A stretch of 51,683 nt of DNA from JARRJY01 sp037388705 (GTDB taxonomy: Bacteria; Pseudomonadota; Gammaproteobacteria; UBA6429; Thiohalophilaceae): assembly GCA_037388705.1 (NCBI GenBank), contig JARRJY010000012.1, positions 1 to 51,683 on the forward strand. The letters run 5' to 3'. Under the pieces are notes generated by a model. It was not told the DNA's origin and did not search any database. It was given only the letters and a program-made list of their open reading frames with translations. Position 1 is the stretch's first letter, and every line of letters starts with the position of its first letter. Shown one piece after another: positions 35,164 to 44,080 of this stretch. Position numbers and translations under genes: made by a program.

Positions 35164-36035
35164 GCATTTACTACATCGGATACCAGCTTTGCTGTAGACA
35201 GTTTTCGGTTCTGTGCTCTAACCAAACGTTGCATTACACGCAGTCCATCCTCATCAACCTCCATTGCAAGGTCAACCCAGATATCAACAATGTCTTTTAG
35301 TTCATACATGGTAATGGGATTTACCCTGTCACGACTCCTGTGAATAGCGACACGTGTTTTGCGTTGTGCAGAATGCGTTTCAATATATTCTTTGACAGCC
35401 TTTTCACCCTCTCCATCTTTTGCCAGCACGTCGATCGCACCCATTTCATACAACTCAGCTGCAGTATATTGCTGGCCAGAGAGGATCATTTTCTCGACTT
35501 GAGGCATAGGTATTCGGCGGCCAAGAAATGAAAAGGCTCCCATGCCAGGAAAAAGATTAAAGAGTATTTCCGGAAAACCCATCATCGCGCTTTCTTCAGC
35601 CACTACCACGTTACAGGCAAGCGCTGCTTCGAAACCACCACCTAGTGCACTCCCCTGAACCAGGGCAATCGTTGTGATACCGCGCCTGATTTGTGTTGCA
35701 CCGTTATAGCAACACATTACACAATCATAAGCATATTGCCGTAATTTTTCTCGTTCATTCTCTTCGATATATTTAATGAACAATTCCAGATCACCACCAA
35801 GATTGTAAACTTGCTGTACACCCGAAGCTGCAACCAGGTAATGAATGTCATCAGATTCCTTTAATTTTTCAAATAGATCGTCCAGTTCACTTAGTAGATC
35901 CGGGGTGTAACAGGGTCGGGGAAAAGCATGCATATAGAACCATAGTGCCTGTTGCTCACTATCATAATTAACCCGCATCTGCGAAAGTGCTTCAAAAAAA
36001 TCTAAATCAACGCTATGCCCTGCTTGTCTAGCCAT
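35160..36035 (-). CDS. rpfF: RpfF-like DSF synthase (crotonase family)
   Basis: A 291-residue crotonase-fold protein. The pair E136 (GGGFEAAL) and E156 (GFPEILFNLFPGMGA), 20 residues apart, corresponds to the two catalytic Glu of Xanthomonas RpfF (141 and 161). VYNLGGDLELF and the end IWVDLAMEVDEDGLRVMQRLVRAQNR also match that family. RpfF dehydrates 3-hydroxyacyl-ACP and releases a cis-2-unsaturated fatty acid signal. A long palindrome lies 70-115 bases upstream of its start. It is convergent with the rpfC-like kinase, as in Xanthomonas. Confidence 0.87.
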   Translation of the reverse strand: MARQAGHSVDLDFFEALSQMRVNYDSEQQALWFYMHAFPRPCYTPDLLSELDDLFEKLKESDDIHYLVAASGVQQVYNLGGDLELFIKYIEENEREKLRQYAYDCVMCCYNGATQIRRGITTIALVQGSALGGGFEAALACNVVVAEESAMMGFPEILFNLFPGMGAFSFLGRRIPMPQVEKMILSGQQYTAAELYEMGAIDVLAKDGEGEKAVKEYIETHSAQRKTRVAIHRSRDRVNPITMYELKDIVDIWVDLAMEVDEDGLRVMQRLVRAQNRKLSTAKLVSDVVNA

Positions 36036-36105
36036 GATTTATTTCCTTCACTTTTTATATTGAAATAGGTTCAACTGTAACGATCCATCTAATATCACAC
36101 TACAT

Positions 36106-36149
36106 TATCAACGTAAATTAGTATAGAAAATCATACTAATTTGTTGATA
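36106..36149. repeat. 44-bp palindrome upstream of rpfF
   Basis: TATCAAC-gt-AAATTAGTAT (36106-36124), eight-base centre, then ATACTAATTT-GTTGATA (36133-36149). Each arm has 17 matching bases, perfect except for a two-base bulge. It is AT-rich with no GC clamp, so an operator fits better than a terminator. Confidence 0.6.
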
Positions 36150-36274
36150 TTAATTTGTTAATACTGTGAAGAGATTAACCAAAATTCTTATCTTGAGGCA
36201 AGTAATTTTCAATCTCGTACTTATTTTCTGTGGCAGAACTGATTTAAAATGTTGTTTTGAAGTCACACCAGCAG

Positions 36275-37249
36275 TTATTTTTCTGACAAAACAACCGCCC
36301 TCTTTGGCGCCGGGTAACCTTCAATGGTCTTGTTGGCATCGTTGGGATCCAGGAAATCCTGTAAAGACTGGTTGGTCATCCACCCGGTGGCACGTTGTTC
36401 TTCGATAGAGGTCTGGTCAATATCGACAACCCTGATATTTTCAAATTTACAGCGTTGCAGCCAGCGCTCGAGGAGCTTCACCGAGGGGATAAACCACACA
36501 TTTTTCATGCGCGCATATCGATCTTCAGGTACCAGAACATCATTTTCATCTCCATCAATAACCAAGGTTTCCAGCACCAGCTCACCACCGGGTTTTAAAC
36601 AATCCTTCAGCTGTAAAATATGATCCAGCGGTGAACGACGATGATAAAGCACGCCCATGGAAAAAACCGTATCAAATGCCCCGAGTTTTTCCGGCACATC
36701 ATCGATACCAACGGGTAATACATCAACCTGGTGTTCGCCCAGGTACTTCTTCAGGGCATGAAACTGCATCACAAATAATGGGGTAGGATCGATACCGATA
36801 ACACGTTCAGCACCTGCACCTTTCATCCGCCAGCAGTGATAACCACTGCCGCAACCCACATCCAGTACAGTCTTGCCTGTTAAGGGTTTAATTTGATCCT
36901 TCAGGCGGTTCCACTTCCAGTCCGAATGCCATTCGGTATCAATGTGAATGCCAAAGAGCTCATAAGGTCCTTTACGCCAGGGCTGTAATTGTATTAATCG
37001 ATCAATTAACAGCTGGCGCTGTGCATCATCAATATCATTGGTAACACCGGCTCGTACCTTGTCAGCATCAAGCTCTATGGAGCTGACCTGGATATCAGGT
37101 AAGTTATTTACCATTGACTTCCATAAAGGCAAATCACCATGGCGCGAGATACTTAAGCCTTCTTCTATTTGCTCGCCAATGCATTCAGCCCATGAAGCAA
37201 ACGACTCATTATTATTCATATACTCAATTAACGAAGAGTAATCGATCAT
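36275..37249 (-). CDS. cmoB: tRNA U34 carboxymethyltransferase CmoB
   Basis: A 324-residue SAM-fold enzyme that moves the carboxymethyl group of carboxy-SAM to 5-hydroxyuridine-34 of tRNA, giving cmo5U. The SAM-type site is VLDVGCGSGYHCWRM, and GVLYHRRSPLDHI follows; the length matches E. coli CmoB. Its start overlaps the cmoA stop by four bases. It is the last gene of a tightly packed minus-strand operon. Confidence 0.96.
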   Translation of the reverse strand: MIDYSSLIEYMNNNESFASWAECIGEQIEEGLSISRHGDLPLWKSMVNNLPDIQVSSIELDADKVRAGVTNDIDDAQRQLLIDRLIQLQPWRKGPYELFGIHIDTEWHSDWKWNRLKDQIKPLTGKTVLDVGCGSGYHCWRMKGAGAERVIGIDPTPLFVMQFHALKKYLGEHQVDVLPVGIDDVPEKLGAFDTVFSMGVLYHRRSPLDHILQLKDCLKPGGELVLETLVIDGDENDVLVPEDRYARMKNVWFIPSVKLLERWLQRCKFENIRVVDIDQTSIEEQRATGWMTNQSLQDFLDPNDANKTIEGYPAPKRAVVLSEK

Positions 37250-37971
37250 TTAATGGCAAGTAGAGAGATAAAATTAAAACACTGGAACCACTGGTGAGAT
37301 CGTGCAAAGCCAACTGACTTTAAACGTTGTTGATGCAGTTCAAGTGTATCAGGGATAAGTACGTTTTCCAGTGCCGTCCGTTTCCGGCTGATTTCCAGGT
37401 CACTATAGCCATTGGCTTTTTTAAATGCCAGTTGTAGTGACTCATGGTCATCCTGCTCAAAATCATTGGCAAAAATAATTTTCTCAGAAAGTATCAGTAT
37501 GCCACCGGGACGCAGACCATTATAAATTTTTTGTAGTAAAGCAAAACGTTCTTCCGGCGGCACAAACTGAAGCGTAAAATTCATTGTTACGACGGATGCA
37601 TTCTCAATCTCGACATCCTGTATATCAGAACATAATAGCTCTATTTTTGCCCGATCATTTTCCACGTCAAGATTGGATTTACATTTATCAATCATCGCCC
37701 TGGAGTTATCAACTGCAACAAGTTTGCAACCCGGCTGTCTGAGTTGTTTCAGTATTGATAGCGATGCTGCCCCCAGTGAACAACCCAGATCATAAATACT
37801 GGAATCGGCCTGGGCGTATTCCCCCGCAATCAAACCGACCATGGTAATAATCGATTCATAGCCGGGCACTGAACGACGGATCATATCAGGAAAAACATTC
37901 ACTACTTTTTCATCAAACACGAAATCAACGATCATGGATTCCTGTTCTGAAAATAAATTATCTTTGCTCAT
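37246..37971 (-). CDS. cmoA: Carboxy-SAM synthase CmoA
   Basis: A 241-residue enzyme that makes carboxy-SAM from SAM and prephenate for CmoB. Motifs are DLGCSLGAASLSIL (SAM site), AVDNSRAMIDKC and MNFTLQFVPPEER, all typical of CmoA. Its ATG overlaps the vanZ-like stop (ATGA) and its stop overlaps cmoB, so translation of all three is likely coupled. Confidence 0.96.
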   Translation of the reverse strand: MSKDNLFSEQESMIVDFVFDEKVVNVFPDMIRRSVPGYESIITMVGLIAGEYAQADSSIYDLGCSLGAASLSILKQLRQPGCKLVAVDNSRAMIDKCKSNLDVENDRAKIELLCSDIQDVEIENASVVTMNFTLQFVPPEERFALLQKIYNGLRPGGILILSEKIIFANDFEQDDHESLQLAFKKANGYSDLEISRKRTALENVLIPDTLELHQQRLKSVGFARSHQWFQCFNFISLLAIK

Positions 37972-38351
37972 AACACTTTCTGTATGCGTTGCTCAAACCA
38001 GAAAAGAATACCATCACCTTTAAATTGCAAAACCAGAATTGCGACAATGACCCCCAGAGTATTTGCCAGCATATCATTGTATTCAAAGTAGCGGTGTGTT
38101 CCCATTCCCTGGAAAATTTCTATACCAACACCCATAGTAATAAAAAAACCATACCATAATAGCCGCCAGACATTTTGCAGTTATAACTGGCCAAACCAGC
38201 CCATCAATACGGCATACGCAATGAAATGGTTAAACTTATCCCACAACTTGATTCCAACATCCGGGGGGCTGGGTGTTAACGATAAATACCAGACGGTAAC
38301 GATTAGACTCCAGCCAATCACCAGCCATAGTTTTCTGTACTTTAAGTTCAT
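37968..38351 (-). pseudogene. VanZ-like membrane protein gene with one internal stop
   Basis: The minus strand holds a single open frame of 128 codons, broken only by TAA at codon 57 (38181-38183). It starts MNLKYRKLWLVIGW, continues WDKFNHFIAYAVLMGWFGQL, then stop, then LQNVWRLLWYGFF, IEIFQGMGTHRYFEYNDMLAN and IVAILVL. The FNHFIAY and ANTLG-type segments are VanZ-family signatures, with about four membrane helices. Both ends overlap neighbours by four bases: its ATG with the uppP stop, its stop with the cmoA ATG. The intact frame and overlaps suggest a very recent nonsense change or a base-call error. Confidence 0.75.
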
Positions 38352-39142
38352 AAGAAAAGGAATAGCAAAACAACACCCAGGACCAGCCGGTAAAGAACAA
38401 ACGGAAACATTCCCATGCGATCCAGCAACTTAAGAAACAGGTGGATACACAGGTACGCAGTAACAGCAGATAACACGGTACCAAGAATAATCGCTGTCCA
38501 GTCCACAGCGCCATCACCCAGTAATTTTAAACCTTTGTAACCGCCAGCCATTAATATGGTGGGAATCGATAATAAGAATGAGAATCTGGCTGCACCGTTA
38601 CGGGTTAGGCCCAGCATCAAACCTGCAGTCATGGTAATACCCGAACGGGAGGTGCCCGGTATCAATGCCAATGCCTGTGCCAACCCGACAATAATGATGT
38701 CTTTCCAGCTTAGCGAATGTTCGTCTCGTTCCCGTTTGCCCTGTATATCGGCCCACCATAGCAACAAACCGAAACCAATCGTGGCCCAGGCAATCACCAA
38801 CGGTGAACGTAAAACCGTATCGACAATATCATGAAACAGTAAACCGGCTGCACCAACTGGAATTGTAGCAATGATAACGGCCCATGCCAGGCGGCTGTCA
38901 CCCACAGTTTTCTTTTGTATACAGGAAGCACCCCAGTCCTTTGTCATACCGATCACTTCATGACGAAAATACCAGACCACGGCGCTCAGTGTTCCTACGT
39001 GAACAGCCACATCAAATGCCAGACCCTGATCCGGCCAGTCACTGACCACGGGCACTAAAATCAGGTGTGCTGAGCTCGAAATCGGTAAAAACTCTGTCAG
39101 TCCCTGTACTACAGCAAGTACGATAATATGAATAAGTGTCAT
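38348..39142 (-). CDS. uppP: Undecaprenyl-diphosphatase UppP (BacA)
   Basis: A 264-residue membrane phosphatase that recycles the undecaprenyl carrier for peptidoglycan synthesis. The two family motifs are LPISSSAHLILVP (from about residue 20) and PGTSRSGITMTAG (about 162-174). Around eight membrane segments. Its stop overlaps the vanZ-like ATG by four bases; the MidA-like gene ends 22 bases upstream of its start. Confidence 0.96.
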   Translation of the reverse strand: MTLIHIIVLAVVQGLTEFLPISSSAHLILVPVVSDWPDQGLAFDVAVHVGTLSAVVWYFRHEVIGMTKDWGASCIQKKTVGDSRLAWAVIIATIPVGAAGLLFHDIVDTVLRSPLVIAWATIGFGLLLWWADIQGKRERDEHSLSWKDIIIVGLAQALALIPGTSRSGITMTAGLMLGLTRNGAARFSFLLSIPTILMAGGYKGLKLLGDGAVDWTAIILGTVLSAVTAYLCIHLFLKLLDRMGMFPFVLYRLVLGVVLLFLFL

Positions 39143-39164
39143 AACAACTCTGCTTTAATAAATT

Positions 39165-40352
39165 TTATAATCTGTTGCGCATATCCATAGCGAACCCTCG
39201 CAATGAATTCTCGACATTCTTGCTGAATAACATCACTTTAAAACTCTCACCCATTTCCTGCGGTAACGTGAGGCGACGAATCTGGCTAGCCAATTGTAAT
39301 TGTTGTTCTGCATCTTCACTACTCATACTTTCGGCAAGTTCATTTAATCCGCTATCCATCAGAAATAGCATTTGCGTAGTAAAGCCACTTACCTTCAGAC
39401 CTGCATTCAGGGCGCTATCGGCCATGGCTGTAAAATCCACATGCGCGGTAATGTCCTGTAACCCGGGGTACACAAACGGATCATTATGTGCCTGGTGCCG
39501 GTAATGACATAACAAGCTTCCCTGCTCGCGCTGTGGATGATAATACTCATGTTGTGAATATCCATAATCCACCAGCAACACATAGCCTTCATCAATCTGC
39601 TCTGCCAGGCTCGCTATCCAGTCCTCAGCTGCCAGGTTTATTTCAGTCTGGTAGCTTTCCGGTAAATCACCCTGTCGGGATTCAATTTGTTCAAGACGTT
39701 GTTGCAATCTTGGTGAGCTTAATGCTGCTGTTCCCCATGCGAACTTATCGCCCTGCCATTGCACAGTTTGTTCCATCCATTTGCCATCCTGTTTTATCAC
39801 CCGGTGGATAGGCAAGGCATCGAGCAACTCATTAGCAACAACTATCCCTTGAAATGATGAAGGAAATTCATCTATCCAGCTTACTTTTTTAAATAAATGT
39901 TTACAGCGTTGCTGCAAGCTGCGACGTTGCCGTTCACGTAATTCAGCACTACGCTCAAGAATAAAATACTGTTCAGGTAGACTTCCGTTTTTTTCAAGGT
40001 GCATCAAAATATCGGTTGCCATTTTACCGCTACCTGCACCAACTTCCAGTATCCTCCCGTATTGACTGACTGCCGGTTGTATCGAGTTGGCCAGGCAGTA
40101 CGAAAACAGAGAAGATATTTCCGGCGCGGTAATAAAATCGCCTTCTTTACCCAGCTTACGACTACCCGCACTGTAGTAACCCAGCCCCGGCGCATAAAGC
40201 ACATACTCCATGAACTCGGCAAAACTTATACCTTCTGGCTTCTGATCAATTTTATTTTTTATAAATTTGATCAGTTTTTCACTGTGTGAAATAGCTGCCT
40301 GCTCGGGAACCGGTAGTGAGGACTGGCTACTAATAAATTCCGCGCTCATCAT
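39165..40352 (-). CDS. MidA/NDUFAF7-like SAM-dependent methyltransferase
   Basis: A 395-residue protein of the Methyltransf_28 family. Motifs are FAEFMEYVLYAPGLGYYS, FITAPEISSLF, ILEVGAGSGKMATDIL and VVANELLDALPIHR, all typical of MidA/NDUFAF7. The mitochondrial protein dimethylates an arginine of a complex I subunit; the bacterial role is inferred to be protein arginine methylation. It leads the minus-strand series to cmoB and is divergent from the pteridine reductase gene. Confidence 0.88.
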   Translation of the reverse strand: MMSAEFISSQSSLPVPEQAAISHSEKLIKFIKNKIDQKPEGISFAEFMEYVLYAPGLGYYSAGSRKLGKEGDFITAPEISSLFSYCLANSIQPAVSQYGRILEVGAGSGKMATDILMHLEKNGSLPEQYFILERSAELRERQRRSLQQRCKHLFKKVSWIDEFPSSFQGIVVANELLDALPIHRVIKQDGKWMEQTVQWQGDKFAWGTAALSSPRLQQRLEQIESRQGDLPESYQTEINLAAEDWIASLAEQIDEGYVLLVDYGYSQHEYYHPQREQGSLLCHYRHQAHNDPFVYPGLQDITAHVDFTAMADSALNAGLKVSGFTTQMLFLMDSGLNELAESMSSEDAEQQLQLASQIRRLTLPQEMGESFKVMLFSKNVENSLRGFAMDMRNRL

Positions 40353-40428
40353 CTGTGTTCTTTAATGGTCAATTGGATTAAGCTTTACGTTCTATAATCA
40401 TCCACAAAGACAAGAGGATACCATAAGC

Positions 40429-41163
40429 ATGCTGGACAATAAGGTCGTTCTTATCACTGGAGCTGCACATCGAATAGGTGCCACCACTGCACGTACCTTG
40501 CACGCCCAGGGCATGAACGTGGTATTACACTACCGCAGTTCAGATGAGGCAGCCAAGGCCTTGCGTGATGAACTGTGTACCCATCGCCCTGACTCGGTAA
40601 GCCTGATCAAGGCTGATTTACACGATACGCATAAACTACATAAGCTGATAAAAAACGCGGCGGAAGTATGGGGGCGACTGGATGTGCTGGTCAATAATGC
40701 TTCCAGTTTTTACAGCACCGAAATTGGTCACGTATCAGAGAAACACTGGGATGACCTGATTGGCTCCAACCTGAAAGCTCCTTTTTTCCTTTCCCAGGCT
40801 GCCGCCCCCTTTTTAAAAGCACATAATGGGTGCATCGTAAATATTGTTGATATTCATGCTGAACGACCCTTGAAGTCCTTTCCTGTGTACAGCATCGCCA
40901 AGGCTGGCCTGGTAATGTTAACCAAGTCACTGGCCTGTGAACTGGGGCCTGAAATACGTGTAAATGCAGTGGCTCCCGGTGCTATCCTGTGGCCTGAACA
41001 TCTTGATGACGCCGGTAAAGAAAAAGTTGTCTCACGCACCTTTCTCAAGCGCAAAGGTGATCCGTCAGATATTGCCAAGGCGCTGCTTTATTTAATTCGT
41101 GATGGAGAATATATGACCGGCCAGATACTGACTGTTGATGGCGGGCGAAGTTTAAACTCTTAA
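40429..41163 (+). CDS. Pteridine reductase (SDR family)
   Basis: A 244-residue short-chain dehydrogenase. The cofactor motif TGAAHRIG has the Arg seen in pteridine reductases; NNAS, a D-I-H in place of the usual Ser, and YSIAKAG with catalytic Tyr and Lys follow. Such enzymes reduce dihydropterins or dihydrofolate with NADPH. It ends against folK (four-base TTAA overlap), which supports the pterin/folate call. AGAGGA lies about ten bases before the ATG. Confidence 0.85.
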   Translation: MLDNKVVLITGAAHRIGATTARTLHAQGMNVVLHYRSSDEAAKALRDELCTHRPDSVSLIKADLHDTHKLHKLIKNAAEVWGRLDVLVNNASSFYSTEIGHVSEKHWDDLIGSNLKAPFFLSQAAAPFLKAHNGCIVNIVDIHAERPLKSFPVYSIAKAGLVMLTKSLACELGPEIRVNAVAPGAILWPEHLDDAGKEKVVSRTFLKRKGDPSDIAKALLYLIRDGEYMTGQILTVDGGRSLNS

Positions 41164-41648
41164 AACTCCAGTTCAATCGGCCATAATTTCTGGCTTTGTT
41201 TGTCAAAAGCCTGCCACAATTCAGCAATAGTCTGTCCCAGTTGCGGATGTTTTGTCTCTGCCGCAACATCGGCCAGTGGCCATAACACGAAAGCATTCTG
41301 TAATATTTCTTCACGGGGAATTTCCAGGCCGGCTTCCTTAATAATCAAATCGTCATAAAGTAATAAATCAAGATCAATAGTACGCGAAGAAAAGCGTGGA
41401 CCTGATCTGTCCCTGCCATAGTTATCTTCTATTTCATGAAGAAGTTTGTTGGTTTCATAAACATCAAGTTCAGTATTGGCAGCTACGACCAGGTTAAGAA
41501 AATTGCTGCCTTCAAAACCAACTGCCTCGCTCTCATAGACCGGGGATACAGCGACATCAGAAAAATGTTCACGTAATACCTTTACAGCCTGCTGGACATT
41601 CTCGGTTGGGTTAATATTGCTGCCAATACTTATATATATACGTGCCAT
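41160..41648 (-). CDS. folK: 6-hydroxymethyl-dihydropterin pyrophosphokinase
   Basis: A 162-residue folate pathway enzyme. YISIGSNINPTENV opens the protein, and RFSSRTIDLDLLLYDDL is the catalytic signature. It activates the pterin for joining to p-aminobenzoate. It follows folB by 12 bases on the same strand, giving two consecutive pathway steps in one unit. Confidence 0.96.
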   Translation of the reverse strand: MARIYISIGSNINPTENVQQAVKVLREHFSDVAVSPVYESEAVGFEGSNFLNLVVAANTELDVYETNKLLHEIEDNYGRDRSGPRFSSRTIDLDLLLYDDLIIKEAGLEIPREEILQNAFVLWPLADVAAETKHPQLGQTIAELWQAFDKQSQKLWPIELEF

Positions 41649-41660
41649 ATCACTGCTTGT

Positions 41661-42020
41661 TTATTGCGGACGTTCACCGCGCTCAATGAGCACACCGACA
41701 TCACGTGCACCACGTACCGCTCCCTGCTTGTTAAGGCGTAATTTTACCCAGGGCACATTAAATTCATTCAGGATAATGTCACAAATACGTTCGGCCAGGG
41801 TTTCTACCAGCTGGAATTCACTTTGCCCTACAAACGCAATAATGCGCTTGGCCACCGATTTGTAGTCCAGCGTATCATCAATTGTATCGGTTTCAGCCGC
41901 CTTGCGAATATCGGTTGCCATTTCAATATCCAGGCTGATGGTCTGTTTTACCCTGCGTTCCCAGTCAAAAATACCGATGACGGTATCTATACGCAGATCA
42001 CTAAGATAAATAATATCCAT
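41661..42020 (-). CDS. folB: Dihydroneopterin aldolase
   Basis: A 119-residue enzyme cleaving dihydroneopterin to hydroxymethyl-dihydropterin. IDTVIGIFDWERRVKQ, DYKSVAKRI and LVETLAERIC with the catalytic region of the family are present, and the conserved Lys lies in VKLRLNKQGA. Divergent from plsY; folK lies directly downstream. Confidence 0.96.
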   Translation of the reverse strand: MDIIYLSDLRIDTVIGIFDWERRVKQTISLDIEMATDIRKAAETDTIDDTLDYKSVAKRIIAFVGQSEFQLVETLAERICDIILNEFNVPWVKLRLNKQGAVRGARDVGVLIERGERPQ

Positions 42021-42124
42021 GGTTTCCCTTGATGATGATTTGTTTTTTCGCTCACGAACTATACACTGCTGGTGATTAGCACTCTATAATCTCCCAGCAA
42101 ATTAATAAAAAATCACAACTATCC

Positions 42125-42715
42125 ATGACTACACTCGACTACAGCCTCATAATCCTTGCCTACCTGTTTGGCTCTATTTCGACTGCCATTATTGTTTGTA
42201 AAATGATGGGGTTTCCGGATCCACGCAGCGAGGGTTCAGGAAACCCCGGGGCAACCAACGTACTTCGCGTTGGCGGTAAAAAAGCCGCTGCCATTACCCT
42301 GTTTGGTGACTTCATAAAGGGATTGATTCCGGTACTGGTAGCCAGGTACCTGGATACTACCGACCTGGTTGTGGCGCTGGTTGGTTTTGCCGCTTTTATT
42401 GGCCATCTTTACCCGGTGTTTTTCCACTTCCGCGGTGGCAAAGGCGTGGCCACCATGCTGGGTGTACTGTTTGGTTTTAATTTATATGTTGGCCTGGCAA
42501 CAGCGGGAACCTGGTTATTTGTTGCCAAAGTCCTGAAAATTTCTTCATTGTCAGCACTGGTTGCAACATTACTGGCACCTTTTTATATCTGGCAACTTGC
42601 CCCGAGTGACGAGCTCATGACAATAACCGTGGTAATGACTGTTATTCTCTACTGGCGGCATCGCAGCAATATACAAAACCTGCTCAGCGGTAAAGAAGAC
42701 AAGATTAAAGATTAA
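42125..42715 (+). CDS. plsY: Glycerol-3-phosphate acyltransferase PlsY
   Basis: A 196-residue membrane enzyme that acylates glycerol-3-phosphate with acyl-phosphate. Conserved loops are SISTAIIVCK, GSGNPGATNVLRVGG, and HLYPVFFHFRGGKGVATMLG. About five membrane segments. TATAAT at 42085-42090 could be its -10. Its stop overlaps that of tsaD (TTAA). Confidence 0.96.
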   Translation: MTTLDYSLIILAYLFGSISTAIIVCKMMGFPDPRSEGSGNPGATNVLRVGGKKAAAITLFGDFIKGLIPVLVARYLDTTDLVVALVGFAAFIGHLYPVFFHFRGGKGVATMLGVLFGFNLYVGLATAGTWLFVAKVLKISSLSALVATLLAPFYIWQLAPSDELMTITVVMTVILYWRHRSNIQNLLSGKEDKIKD

Positions 42716-43725
42716 ACTTGTTCCAGCTGTGACATATCCCACCGTGGCCTGGCGGTAAAAACCAGTTGTTCATGTTGGCCAGCCAGTAAACGCTGACAGC
42801 CGGCAAAGGCGATCATGGCACCATTATCTGTACAAAATTCCGGACGAGCATAAAATACTTCGGCCCGTTCTTTTTTTACCATCTGCTCTAAGCGATGTCG
42901 TAAATGCTGGTTAGCGCTTACTCCACCAGCAATAATCAACCTGCCTAATCCCGTTTCCTGCTAGGCACGTCGGCATTTAATTGCCAGGGTTTCCACTACC
43001 GCGGTCTCAAAGGCCAGCGCAATATCTGCCCTGGTTTGGTCATCATTCTCTTCTGCATTGATGGTATTCAGGGTAAAGGTTTTTAAGCCACTGAAACTAA
43101 AATCCAGGCCGGGCCGGTCTACCATTGGTCTTGGGAATTTAAAACGATCCTTTTTGCCTTGCTCTGCCAGTTTCGACACTGCAGGTCCGCCGGGATAACC
43201 TAATCCCAGCATCTTGGCCGTTTTATCAAACGCTTCACCGGCCGCATCATCCAGTGATTCACCCAGCAGTTCATACTGGCCAATGCCATCCACCCGCACC
43301 AGCTGGGTATGACCACCGGATACAAGTAAAGCAACAAACGGAAACCCGGGAGGATTGTCTTCCAGCATCGGCGCCAACAGGTGACCTTCCATGTGGTGCA
43401 CACCAATGGCCGGTACCCCCCAGGCATAGGCCAGGCTGCGGCCAATACCGGCCCCCACCAAAAGGGCGCCCACCAATCCGGGACCCGCTGTGTAGGCCAC
43501 GCCATTGATATCCGTTTTTTCCAGGCTCGCTTCAGTCAGCACCTGTTCCACCAATGGCAATGTTTTACGCACGTGATCACGCGAGGCCAGCTCCGGTACC
43601 ACCCCCCCATACTGGGCGTGCAATTCGATCTGACTATATAAGGCATGACTCAACAGACCCAGTTCACTATCGTAGATAGCAACCCCTGTCTCGTCACAGG
43701 AAGTTTCGATGGCTAAAACGCGCAT
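42712..43725 (-). pseudogene. tsaD: tsaD (t6A37 tRNA threonylcarbamoyltransferase) with an internal TAG
   Basis: The frame covers 338 codons including the stop, exactly the usual TsaD length of 337. Codon 255 is TAG (42961-42963), between AIKCRRA and QETGLGRLIIAGGVSANQ; a Leu is common here, and TTG to TAG is one change. The metal site HHMEGHLLAP, the SGGHTQL loop and the C-terminal CTDNGAMIAFAG are all present on either side. TsaD is generally essential for t6A37. A base-call error, strain variation or a second tsaD elsewhere are the likely explanations. The C-terminal metal ligand Asp lies after the stop, so a truncated protein should be inactive. Confidence 0.85.
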
Positions 43726-43760
43726 TTTGGCTATTTTCGGGCCTTTTTGCCCGGATCCCT

Positions 43761-43789
43761 TTGCAATTCACAAAACATGGTATTAGACT
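43761..43789 (+). promoter_or_regulatory. Putative sigma-70 promoter of rpsU
   Basis: TTGCAA (43761-43766), a 17-base spacer, and TAGACT (43784-43789), followed by a G/C-rich start region. It lies 45 bases before the rpsU ATG, in the interval divergent from tsaD. A short CGGGC/GCCCG hairpin lies just upstream at 43739-43755. Confidence 0.5.
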
Positions 43790-43834
43790 TGCGCGTTCTT
43801 TGATTTTCAACATATTTTTTGAGGTGAGCATTAC

Positions 43835-44050
43835 ATGCCTTCTGTGCGCGTAAAGGAAAACGAACCATTTGACGTCGCCCTGCGTCGTTTCAAGCGTTCT
43901 TGTGAAAAAGCAGGTGTCCTGTCTGAAGTACGTCGTCGTGAATTCTACGAAAAGCCAACTTCAGTTCGTAAACGTCAAAAAGCTGCCGCTGTTAAGCGTC
44001 ACGCCAAGAAAGTCTCTCGCGAACGTAACCGTTTGCAACGTCTGTACTAA
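43835..44050 (+). CDS. rpsU: 30S ribosomal protein S21
   Basis: The 71-residue, very basic S21 protein of the small subunit, near-identical in plan to gammaproteobacterial S21 (ENEPFDVALRRFKRSCEKAG, then RREFYEKPT, then RERNRLQRLY). GAGGTG precedes the ATG. It is the first gene of the macromolecular-synthesis cluster continuing with yqeY, dnaG and rpoD. Confidence 0.98.
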   Translation: MPSVRVKENEPFDVALRRFKRSCEKAGVLSEVRRREFYEKPTSVRKRQKAAAVKRHAKKVSRERNRLQRLY

Positions 44051-44080
44051 TCTTTCCTGCCAATTTTCCGGATTTGTCTC

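Noticed and set aside
36166..36408. 80-aa plus-strand open frame before and over the cmoB end
   Set aside because: Its hydrophobic start looked like a signal peptide, but the rest is antisense to cmoB, and no ribosome site is present.
42961..42963. Reassigned TAG codon (for example pyrrolysine or another recoding) to explain tsaD
   Set aside because: TAG is used as the ordinary stop for the HIT gene, rimO, the rpfC-like gene, dnaG and the DsrE-like gene. No recoding gene is in the window, and the position is not catalytic.
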